Below, in pieces: positions 16,858-24,017 of a stretch of DNA of 64,000 nt. A program made the translations under genes and the position numbers. The DNA comes from Burkholderiales bacterium Ga0077544 (GTDB taxonomy: Bacteria > Pseudomonadota > Gammaproteobacteria > Burkholderiales > Burkholderiaceae_D): positions 248,001-312,000 of the forward strand of contig LNEU01000026.1 of assembly GCA_001464355.1 (NCBI GenBank). The letters run 5' to 3'. The number at the start of each line of letters is the position of its first letter. The first letter of the stretch is position 1. Under the pieces are notes generated by a model. It ran no database searches. It was given only the letters and a program-made list of their open reading frames with translations, and was not told the DNA's origin.

Positions 16858-17859
16858 ATGCGAAAAATTACTGTCGCCCTGCTGGTTTTCCCCCGCTTCC
16901 AGATGCTGGACATCGCTGCGCCCAGCGATGCATTCGCTGAAGTGAAGGTGCTCAGTCATGGCGAATGCGAATATGAAATCCTGACCATCGCAACCACACG
17001 CGGACCAATTCAATCATCAAGCGGATTAACCATCACGCCTGATCGCACCATCTTCGATCCGGCGCCGCATTTCGACACGCTGATCGTACCGGGTGGGCTC
17101 GGCGTGTTCGACCTATTGGAAGACACCCCGCTGATTGACTGGTTGCTGCAACAAGGTGAAAACTGCCGACGCGTAGGCGCAATCTGCAATGGCGTATTCG
17201 CACTCGGTGCGGCCGGCATGATCAATGGAAAAACCGTGACCACGCACTGGATGGATGCAGCGCGCTTGAGCACAATGTTCCGCAAAGCGATCGTTGAACC
17301 GGATCGCATTTATCTCAAAGACGACGCGCTGTACACGACAGCCGGCGTTACCGCAGGCATCGATTTGTCGCTGGCTTTGATTGAAGAAGATTTCGGCAAG
17401 AAGATGGCGCTGGATGTCGCCAAGTATTTAATCGTGTATCTGCGTAGAGCCGGTGGGCAATCGCAATTTAGTCCTCTGCTGGAACTGCAGGCAGAAACCG
17501 ATTCACCAGTTGGCGCAATCCAGAGTTATGTATTGGCCAATCTGGATGTCGAACATACGCTGCCATCCATCGCAGAAAAAATGCAGATGAGCGAACGCCA
17601 TCTATCGCGTATCTTCAAGCAGGAATGTGGGATGACGCTGATGACTTTCGTCAACGATGCACGCATTGATGCAGTACGTCGCTATCTGGAATCCACCGAT
17701 ATCAGCTTGACGGAAATCGCCAAGCGCTGCGGCTTTACCAACGCGGCAACCTTGCGCCGCGTGTTTGCAAAACGACTTGGTATCGGCCCTATTGATTATC
17801 GCGAACGATTCAAAACCGACGATACGGTGCAGAAGAAATCAAAAACAGAAAAAATTTAA
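16858..17859 (+). CDS. GlxA-type regulator: DJ-1/PfpI domain plus AraC HTH (copy 2)
   Basis: 333 residues from the chosen ATG, where homology to copy 1 begins (RKITVALLVFPRFQMLDIAAPSDAFAE). It has the same domain order: AICNGVFALG at the amidotransferase elbow, AGVTAGIDLSLAL, then the AraC helix-turn-helix (LPSIAEKMQMSERHLSRIF, IAKRCGFTNAATLRRVFAKRLG). The open frame runs further upstream through the terminator of the preceding gene, so those codons are not coding. An ATG at 16804 is the next alternative. It converges on the ABC-transporter/hydrolase operon, and its target may be that operon or the CoA transferase. Confidence 0.92.
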   Translation: MRKITVALLVFPRFQMLDIAAPSDAFAEVKVLSHGECEYEILTIATTRGPIQSSSGLTITPDRTIFDPAPHFDTLIVPGGLGVFDLLEDTPLIDWLLQQGENCRRVGAICNGVFALGAAGMINGKTVTTHWMDAARLSTMFRKAIVEPDRIYLKDDALYTTAGVTAGIDLSLALIEEDFGKKMALDVAKYLIVYLRRAGGQSQFSPLLELQAETDSPVGAIQSYVLANLDVEHTLPSIAEKMQMSERHLSRIFKQECGMTLMTFVNDARIDAVRRYLESTDISLTEIAKRCGFTNAATLRRVFAKRLGIGPIDYRERFKTDDTVQKKSKTEKI

Positions 17860-17861
17860 TC

Positions 17862-18704
17862 TCAAATTCCTGCAATCGCACATACTTCACGCGTGATTGC
17901 ACCATCCGCCGCAGCCAACTCATTCAAAATAGTGAAGTGATTCAGCTGCGATAGAGGCACCAGATTACCGGGCAACCCGCGTCGCGCATCGGCATATTGT
18001 TCAGACTGTCTTTGCAGCTCCGGCAATTCACCAGTGCCATAAGTGATGGTCAGTGGCTTTGCACTCAAAGGCAGATGCAAAGGACTAAGCAAAGTTTCTT
18101 CTTCATCACTCAAACGCAATTTATCGTTCAGGTAAGAAAGTCGCACCGGCTCCAGATCGTAGATGCCGCTAATAGCGACACCACCAATCACACCCGGTTC
18201 ATCCAAACTCATTGCCGTCAAGTGACCACCGGCCGACCAGCCGGAAACGATCATGCATTCGGTGTCACCGCCAAATTCTGCAGCATTATTTTTCAACCAC
18301 GCGATCGCCGCGCGTACTTCCGCAACGATCTCGGTCAGAGTTGCATCCGGTGCAAGCGTGTAGCCGATCATTGCGACGTGCATGCCATGCGCAAGCGGAC
18401 CAGCGGCGAGAAAACTGAAAGTTTCCTTCGCGCGCATTTGCCAGTAACCGCCGTGAATAAATATCAGCAGCGGCCCCGGTTTGTCAGCCGCAAAGTAATC
18501 GATACGATTGCGCGGTGCGGGACCGTAACGCAGATCGAGATGTTCGCCATGCGCAGCACGCAAGGTGGCACTGCGTTCATCGAAATCCTGCAGCAGCGCA
18601 CTGCTATCACTGACCGCCAGCGTATTGTTATAGCCGGCGTCCAGCGCAGTCTGATCCATGCCGCGATAGATTGCAGTCAATCGTCCTGTCATGCCCATCA
18701 TCAC
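17862..18704 (-). CDS. Alpha/beta hydrolase, kynurenine-formamidase/esterase-like
   Basis: 280 residues. The oxyanion motif HGGYW (residues near 83-87), nucleophile elbow GWSAGGH with the catalytic Ser, a later Asp in SGIYDLEP and the terminal His in LNHFTILNEL define the arylformamidase/carboxylesterase group. The start overlaps the ATPase stop by four bases, so it is translationally coupled to the ABC importer, and probably hydrolyses the imported compound, an amide, formamide or ester. The exact substrate is unknown. Confidence 0.85.
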   Translation of the reverse strand: MMMGMTGRLTAIYRGMDQTALDAGYNNTLAVSDSSALLQDFDERSATLRAAHGEHLDLRYGPAPRNRIDYFAADKPGPLLIFIHGGYWQMRAKETFSFLAAGPLAHGMHVAMIGYTLAPDATLTEIVAEVRAAIAWLKNNAAEFGGDTECMIVSGWSAGGHLTAMSLDEPGVIGGVAISGIYDLEPVRLSYLNDKLRLSDEEETLLSPLHLPLSAKPLTITYGTGELPELQRQSEQYADARRGLPGNLVPLSQLNHFTILNELAAADGAITREVCAIAGI

Positions 18705-19510
18705 GCTGCGGCCTTGGTCGAAACATGGCTGGTCAAATACTGCGTGATATCGCGACGCACCTGATTGAACTCGATCGCAGTGATGTCACGCGGACGTGTC
18801 AACTCCAGCTTGATGTCTTCTTCAATGCGGCCTGGGCCCGCGGTCATCACGACCACGCGATCCGACAGCATCACCGCTTCTTCGACTGCATGCGTGACGA
18901 AGACGATCGTGACCTTGGTACGTTCCCAGATTTCCAGCAAATCCTGTTGCAGCTTTTCGCGTGTCAAAGCGTCGAGTGCGCCGAACGGTTCATCCATCAA
19001 CAATACTTCGCAATCGTTAGCCAGCACACGAGCGATCGATACGCGCTGCTTCATGCCGCCCGACAATTGACCGGGATAGTAATCGGCAAATTTTGTGAGG
19101 CCGACCATCTCGGTGTAATACGCGGAAATTTCTTCCAGCTTGGCTTTCGGCAGATTGCGTTGACGCTGACCAAAGCCGATATTTTCTTTTACCGTCAGCC
19201 ACGGGAACAGGCCGTAATCCTGGAACACCATGCCGCGCTCGGGACTCGGTCCGTTGATCGGCATGCCGTACATATTGACCATGCCGGACGATGCAGTTTC
19301 AAAGCCGGCCATGATGCGCAACAGCGTCGACTTGCCGCAACCGGAGGCACCGATCAGGCAAACGAATTCGCCTTTTTTGATGGTCAGGTTGACGTCACGC
19401 AAAGCTTGCACGGTTTGATTGCCAACCGAAAAAACCTTGCCGACGTTCTTGATTTCGATCGCCGGCAATGGCTGGCGATCTGCATACACTACAGGTTTGA
19501 TTTCAGACAT
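18701..19510 (-). CDS. ABC transporter ATPase, nitrate/sulfonate/taurine class
   Basis: 269 residues from the ATG where homology starts. Walker A GASGCGKS (54-61), Q-loop in VFQDYGLFPWLTV, signature LSGGMKQR, Walker B LLMDEPFGALD and the switch His in VTHAVEEA are all present. It is the cytoplasmic energiser of the importer whose permease and binding protein lie upstream. It overlaps the permease stop by eight bases and the downstream hydrolase start by four, a tight operon. Confidence 0.93.
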   Translation of the reverse strand: MSEIKPVVYADRQPLPAIEIKNVGKVFSVGNQTVQALRDVNLTIKKGEFVCLIGASGCGKSTLLRIMAGFETASSGMVNMYGMPINGPSPERGMVFQDYGLFPWLTVKENIGFGQRQRNLPKAKLEEISAYYTEMVGLTKFADYYPGQLSGGMKQRVSIARVLANDCEVLLMDEPFGALDALTREKLQQDLLEIWERTKVTIVFVTHAVEEAVMLSDRVVVMTAGPGRIEEDIKLELTRPRDITAIEFNQVRRDITQYLTSHVSTKAAA

Positions 19511-20453
19511 GATGTTGCGGGCTCCATCTAAGCAAGCGGTTATTGAGCAAGACCAGCAGGCGATCAGTCGTATAGCCGGTGATACCAATCACGACCATAC
19601 CGGCGATTACCAGATCGGTACGCGACAGCATACGGCCATCCATAATCACTGCGCCCAGACCTTCAGGCACGCCAGTCATTTCACCAACCACAATCAATAT
19701 CCATGCAAAGCCATGGCCGAGGCGCAAGCCATTCAAGATCGATGGAATCGCTGCAGGCAATACCACCTGACGGAACAGCGAAGAACCTGAGCAACCCAAC
19801 ATCAAAGCAGCTTCAAACAAACGACCATCGACAGCTTTCACACCAAAGATCGTGTTGAAAACGATAGGATAAAACGCGCCCAAGAAAACCAGGAAGATCG
19901 CAGCGTTAGGACCAATGCCGAAGAAAATCATCGAAAGCGGCAACCACGCCGTTACCGGTACTGGACGCAATAATTGCAATGTTGGATCAAGTAAATCGCG
20001 TATCAGCTTGATGCGACCTATCAGCAAACCCAAAGGAATTGCAACCAGCGCTGCGGCAAAAAATCCACCGTAAACGCGGGTCACTGATTTCCACAAATGT
20101 AGCCACAGGGTTTCACTAAAGGCATCATCGTAGATACCGCCGAATGCAAAGTCATACAGCATCAAACCCACATCTTTAGGCGACGGAATCAATTGCGTAC
20201 CCGAGATGCGCACCGCTGCATGCCACGCGATCAGCAACAGAAACGGCACCACCAACGGTGTCACTATGCGTTTGATGCGAGGCAAAAATGCAGATTTGAC
20301 GACCGCAGCGGCTTCCTTCGACACATCTACGGACGGATTGCTTTTCACATTCCCTCCCGCATCCTTGATCGATAATTCGGCGGTATGTTCCACGTTGTTT
20401 CCTTCCTGATTGACTGCACTTGCTGATTCACTAGCGTGTCGATTTACCTGCAT
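19503..20453 (-). CDS. ABC transporter permease, nitrate/sulfonate/taurine class
   Basis: 316 residues with a long polar N-terminal tail of about 60 residues, then about six membrane helices. The EAA loop (EAALMLGCSGSSLFRQVVLPAAIPSILNGLRLG) identifies a TauC/SsuC-like permease. The polar tail is longer than usual, so the true start may lie at an internal codon. It is the second gene of the binding protein-permease-ATPase-hydrolase operon. Confidence 0.92.
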   Translation of the reverse strand: MQVNRHASESASAVNQEGNNVEHTAELSIKDAGGNVKSNPSVDVSKEAAAVVKSAFLPRIKRIVTPLVVPFLLLIAWHAAVRISGTQLIPSPKDVGLMLYDFAFGGIYDDAFSETLWLHLWKSVTRVYGGFFAAALVAIPLGLLIGRIKLIRDLLDPTLQLLRPVPVTAWLPLSMIFFGIGPNAAIFLVFLGAFYPIVFNTIFGVKAVDGRLFEAALMLGCSGSSLFRQVVLPAAIPSILNGLRLGHGFAWILIVVGEMTGVPEGLGAVIMDGRMLSRTDLVIAGMVVIGITGYTTDRLLVLLNNRLLRWSPQHHV

Positions 20454-20504
20454 TAGTTACTACATTAGTTACGACATTAATCATTTCGCTAATGGCCCAG
20501 AAAA

Positions 20505-21452
20505 TTACTTGGCTTGCTGAATGAAACTGGTATTGATAAACGCGCTGTAATCCGGCAACTGGCGTATCTGTTTCTTGTCCAGCATTTGCGAACCGTAATA
20601 CTTGGCGCGCTTGACCCAGTCGCCGTCCAGCTTCCAGGTCAATTCGACATTCGGCGCAGCCAGTTCGGCAGTCTTCGCAGGCAAGCCTAGCTTCTGCACG
20701 GACATGTTGACGAACTCCGCACGATTCGCCATTGCGTATTCAGTTGCCTGGCGGTGGATCTTCAGGAAGACCTTGATCAGTTCAGCCTTGCCCTTGACGT
20801 TATCTGCATGCGTGGTCATCACCATGTTGACTGTGCCGGTCGGAGTCGAATACGGATACTCGACGATCTTGCCTACGCCTTTGCCAACGGCTATCGATGG
20901 TCCTGGTTCTGCGCCTACGAATGCATCGATATCGTTACGTTCCAGTGCAGAGGCCATTTCGCTGAATGACACGCGTACCGGCTTGATGTCCTTGATCGTC
21001 ATCCCCTCTTGTTTCAGACGATCGAGAATCACCACTTCTTGTGTGGAGCCCGGCAAAATGCCGACGCGCTGATCTTTCAAGTCCTTGATCGTGGCGATCT
21101 TGCTGTCTGCGCGCGCTACCACTGCCATACCGCGATTGCATTGCGCCGCGATGATGACCACCGGCTCACCAGCTGCGCCACCAAGTGTTGCAGCGGCGAG
21201 GCCGTAGGTACCGAAATCAACCGACTTGGTCACGACCGCATTCTTGCCATCGGTCGGCGTTTCGAATGGAATCACTTCGATCTTGTAACCGGGAGGCGTG
21301 AATTTATCGTAGAAGTAAGGCGTGATGCCATGCATCAGTTTGAGCGTACCGACCTTGATCACCTGGTCTGCTGCAAATGCAGAAGTGGCTCCTGCGGTAA
21401 GTGCGAAGGAGGCAGCGATCAGGGTGGCGATGAATGTTCTGCGTGTTTGCAT
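20505..21452 (-). CDS. ABC transporter substrate-binding protein, NMT1/TauA-like
   Basis: 315 residues with an N-terminal signal peptide that contains a twin-arginine-like start (QTRRTF) and ends near SAFAADQ. The mature part shows the NMT1/SsuA-like fold (KVGTLKLMHGITPYFYDKF, DFGTYGLAAATLGG, GILPGSTQEVVIL, NDIDAFVGAEPGPSIA). These proteins capture sulfonates, nitrate, pyrimidine precursors or aromatic amides in the periplasm. The ligand is not deducible, but the linked formamidase-like hydrolase suggests an amide or formyl compound. Confidence 0.9.
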   Translation of the reverse strand: MQTRRTFIATLIAASFALTAGATSAFAADQVIKVGTLKLMHGITPYFYDKFTPPGYKIEVIPFETPTDGKNAVVTKSVDFGTYGLAAATLGGAAGEPVVIIAAQCNRGMAVVARADSKIATIKDLKDQRVGILPGSTQEVVILDRLKQEGMTIKDIKPVRVSFSEMASALERNDIDAFVGAEPGPSIAVGKGVGKIVEYPYSTPTGTVNMVMTTHADNVKGKAELIKVFLKIHRQATEYAMANRAEFVNMSVQKLGLPAKTAELAAPNVELTWKLDGDWVKRAKYYGSQMLDKKQIRQLPDYSAFINTSFIQQAK

Positions 21453-21769
21453 GGCGGTTCCTTAGGTGTAGACGCGAGCCGGCGATTAAATACCTTCTTG
21501 TGTACAAGTTTTTTAGTGCAAGGTCTGTGCCATGTCAGTCTGAAGCCGGCAATACGACAGAATCACGAGAGGGAGCCAAGGAAATTCAAGGTAAAAAGGG
21601 AAACGGCACTGCGAGAAGTGAGGGTGTCGCGCTGGTGCAAAATGTGCACCGCATGTGTGCGCCATGATGAACCCAAGTGCTACTGCCACTTTCGCATATG
21701 ATGTGCACCTCCCTGCAAGCGGCATCAGACACGTATGCAGGCAATTAAATTTGGCGTGTGTAAAGAAAA
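21453..21769. other. Divergent promoter region with palindromic GGTGCA element
   Basis: 317 bases between the ABC operon and the divergent unknown gene. GGTGC (21634-21638) and GCACC (21646-21650) form a 17-base palindrome, and a third GTGCAC occurs near 21702-21707. These are candidate regulator sites for either direction. No supported gene is seen here. Confidence 0.4.
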
Positions 21770-22474
21770 ATGACGATCATCGAACTACCATTTCGCGCAA
21801 CAACCGAACAGGCTTGCTGCTGGCTGGCGCAGCAGACCGGCACACCGTGGACGCTGGCGCGCATGCTGGAGCATGGCTTGACGCCCTACATCTGGCTGGA
21901 TTATGACGCCGACTATCCGGCGCTATTCGGTGATGCGAACGGTGGTTATGCAGCGCCGATATTTTTCGAGGACGACACGCGGCGACTTGCAGCCGGCAGC
22001 GAAGACGTACTCATCACGATTACAAAAGACGCTTACAAGATAGTGACGCAATTGCCGCCACCGGGCTTTCGCAGGCCTTTGCATGAGTTGCGTTTTCTGA
22101 AAAAGGATTTGGAGCACCTGTTAAAAAAACTCAAGCGCGAGGCGGAACCAGTCAAAGTCGAGGAAGCCAGGGAATCACAGGTCGGCATCAACAAGGAAGA
22201 AGTGGTGATCGCATTTTCCAGCCTGGTAAAAATCGATCTGGAGCAAGCGCTCGCCAGCGGCGGCGGCATATTCGGTGATGAGGGCGCGAGGATTAAGGGC
22301 AGCGGGAAAAAATCCAAGAACAAGGCCATGTGGAATCCGGTCACGCTGGCGCTGGGATTGAATGATGTGTATCGGGTACCGATGTCACACTTGAAACGAT
22401 GCTTCAATACGCATCCGTTCTTGTACGCATGGGCTGCGGAATGGGAGCATACACTGACGCTGCTGGGAAAATAA
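21770..22474 (+). CDS. Conserved-looking hypothetical protein, 234 residues
   Basis: No firm family. The first 110 residues (CWLAQQTGTPWTLARMLEHG, PYIWLDYD, GYAAPIFFEDDTRRLAAG, HELRFLKKDL) resemble an N-terminal module I associate with prophage- or plasmid-borne proteins of betaproteobacteria, from memory only. Residues about 105-135 are Lys/Glu-rich and probably coiled coil. The C-terminal part (WNPVTLALGLNDVYRVPMSHLKRCF) looks like a separate small domain. No signal peptide or membrane segment is seen. No mobile-element genes are adjacent. Divergent from the ABC operon and followed by a strong terminator. Confidence 0.75.
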   Translation: MTIIELPFRATTEQACCWLAQQTGTPWTLARMLEHGLTPYIWLDYDADYPALFGDANGGYAAPIFFEDDTRRLAAGSEDVLITITKDAYKIVTQLPPPGFRRPLHELRFLKKDLEHLLKKLKREAEPVKVEEARESQVGINKEEVVIAFSSLVKIDLEQALASGGGIFGDEGARIKGSGKKSKNKAMWNPVTLALGLNDVYRVPMSHLKRCFNTHPFLYAWAAEWEHTLTLLGK

Positions 22475-22579
22475 TTGCACTTGCAAGATGCGAATGCGCA
22501 GTCTAAGACTTGAACGGGATGCGGCCACAACTGCAGCAGCAGCCTCATCATTAGAGACTCTGGATAGAGTTGATACGAA

Positions 22580-22613
22580 AAAAAGCCGCACGAACTAAAT
22601 CGTGCGGCTTTTT
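22580..22613. terminator. Bidirectional rho-independent terminator
   Basis: A near-perfect stem (AAAGCCGCACGA with TCGTGCGGCTTT) around a six-base loop, with A-runs on the left and T-runs on the right. It can terminate both the unknown gene (plus strand) and the fad operon (minus strand). Confidence 0.95.
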
Positions 22614-22666
22614 AAGCAATACCAATATTACTAATCACATGCGTTACTGATTACATGCTTTACTGA

Positions 22667-23863
22667 TCACATACGTTCAAAAATCCCCGCAGCGCCCATG
22701 CCGGTACCCACACACATAGTGACCATGCCGTACTTCAGGTTTTTACGGCGCAATGCATGCACCACAGTCGCGGAACGAATCGCACCAGTCGCACCAAGTG
22801 GATGACCAAGTGCAATCGCACCACCCATAGGATTGACTTTGGCAGGATCGAGACCCAGATCCTGAATCACCGCCAGCGCTTGCGCAGCGAAGGCTTCATT
22901 CAATTCTATCCAGTCCATCTGATCCTGTTTCAAACCAGCAGCACGCAAGGCAGCAGGAATTGCTTCCTTCGGTCCTATGCCCATGATCTCCGGCGGCACA
23001 CCGCGCACTGCAAATGAAACGAAACGTGCCAATGGTGTCAGGTTGAATTGCTTGAGAATTTTTTCGCTGACGAGAATCAGTGCGCCTGCGCCATCGGAAG
23101 TTTGCGAGCTGTTGCCAGCAGTGACTGAGCCTTTTGGTGAGAACACCGGACGCAGTTTTGCCAACACTTCCAGGCTGGTGTCGGCGCGCGCGCCTTCATC
23201 CATGTTCACCATGCGTGTCGCGATATCGATTTCGCCGCTAGACAGATTCGGAAAGCGTTCAACGATATCGACCGACGTCATCTCGTTGTTGAACTCGCCG
23301 CTTTGCTGTGCCGCCAATGCTTTCAAATGCGAGTTCAGCGCGAACTGATCTTGTGCTTCACGTGACACCTTCCATTGTGCGGCGACGCGTTCAGCAGTCA
23401 AACCCATGCCGTAAGCCATTCCGATATTTTCATCCTTGAAAATACCCATATTCATCGAAGGATGATGTCCCATCATCGGCACCATCGACATAGACTCGGC
23501 ACCGGCGGCGATCATCACATCAGCTTCACCGACGCGGATACGATCTGCGGCCATTGCAATTGCAGTCAAACCAGACGCGCAATAACGATTGACGGTGACG
23601 CCACCAACAGTCTTAGGCAAGCCGGCCAGCAACACACCCATGCGTGCCAGATTCAAGCCCTGCTCTGCTTCGGGAAAAGAACAACCGACTATCGCATCCT
23701 CGATCAGATTCGGATCGAGGCCGGGAACTTGCGCCAAAGCCGACTGCAATACACGCACCAGCAAATCATCGGGACGGGTGTTCTTGAACATGCCGCGCGG
23801 CGCCTTGCCTATCGGTGTGCGGGTTGCGGCAACGATGTAGGCATCTTGAAGTTGTTTGCTCAT
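22667..23863 (-). CDS. fadA: Acetyl-CoA C-acyltransferase (3-ketoacyl-CoA thiolase)
   Basis: 398 residues, usual thiolase length. The acylated cysteine is Cys95 (VNRYCASGLT), with the late His in ALGHPLGATG and the second Cys in MCVGTGMGAAG. It performs the last step of fatty-acid beta-oxidation, releasing acetyl-CoA. Last gene of the fadE-fadN-fadA operon, separated from fadN by a 121-bp palindromic element; a strong terminator follows. Confidence 0.95.
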   Translation of the reverse strand: MSKQLQDAYIVAATRTPIGKAPRGMFKNTRPDDLLVRVLQSALAQVPGLDPNLIEDAIVGCSFPEAEQGLNLARMGVLLAGLPKTVGGVTVNRYCASGLTAIAMAADRIRVGEADVMIAAGAESMSMVPMMGHHPSMNMGIFKDENIGMAYGMGLTAERVAAQWKVSREAQDQFALNSHLKALAAQQSGEFNNEMTSVDIVERFPNLSSGEIDIATRMVNMDEGARADTSLEVLAKLRPVFSPKGSVTAGNSSQTSDGAGALILVSEKILKQFNLTPLARFVSFAVRGVPPEIMGIGPKEAIPAALRAAGLKQDQMDWIELNEAFAAQALAVIQDLGLDPAKVNPMGGAIALGHPLGATGAIRSATVVHALRRKNLKYGMVTMCVGTGMGAAGIFERM

Positions 23864-23896
23864 CTAATGCTCCTAATATTTTTTTCTAATACGCTT

Positions 23897-24017
23897 GGAA
23901 GGGGTAAGAAAGCGTAGCGAGCGAGCCAAGGTCGGTGCGAGAAGCGCAGTCGTACGCAAGTACGGCGAGCATCACAGCGCTGAGATTGGATAGCGCAGTA
24001 GCTTTATCGACCCTTCC
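23897..24017. repeat. 121-bp imperfect palindrome between fadN and fadA
   Basis: The ends GGAAGGG (23897-23903) and CCCTTCC (24011-24017) are complementary. Inner parts continue to pair (AAAGC with GCTTT, CCAA with TTGG) and the centre is GTAC-GCAA-GTAC (about 23952-23963). The right end abuts the fadN stop codon exactly. The transcript would fold into a long hairpin. The look is that of a dispersed intergenic repeat of this lineage; there is no second copy in the window. Confidence 0.6.

Noticed and set aside
21770-22474. Prophage remnant around the 234-residue protein
   Set aside because: Only a vague N-terminal resemblance to phage-associated proteins; no integrase, attachment-site repeat or other phage gene nearby.
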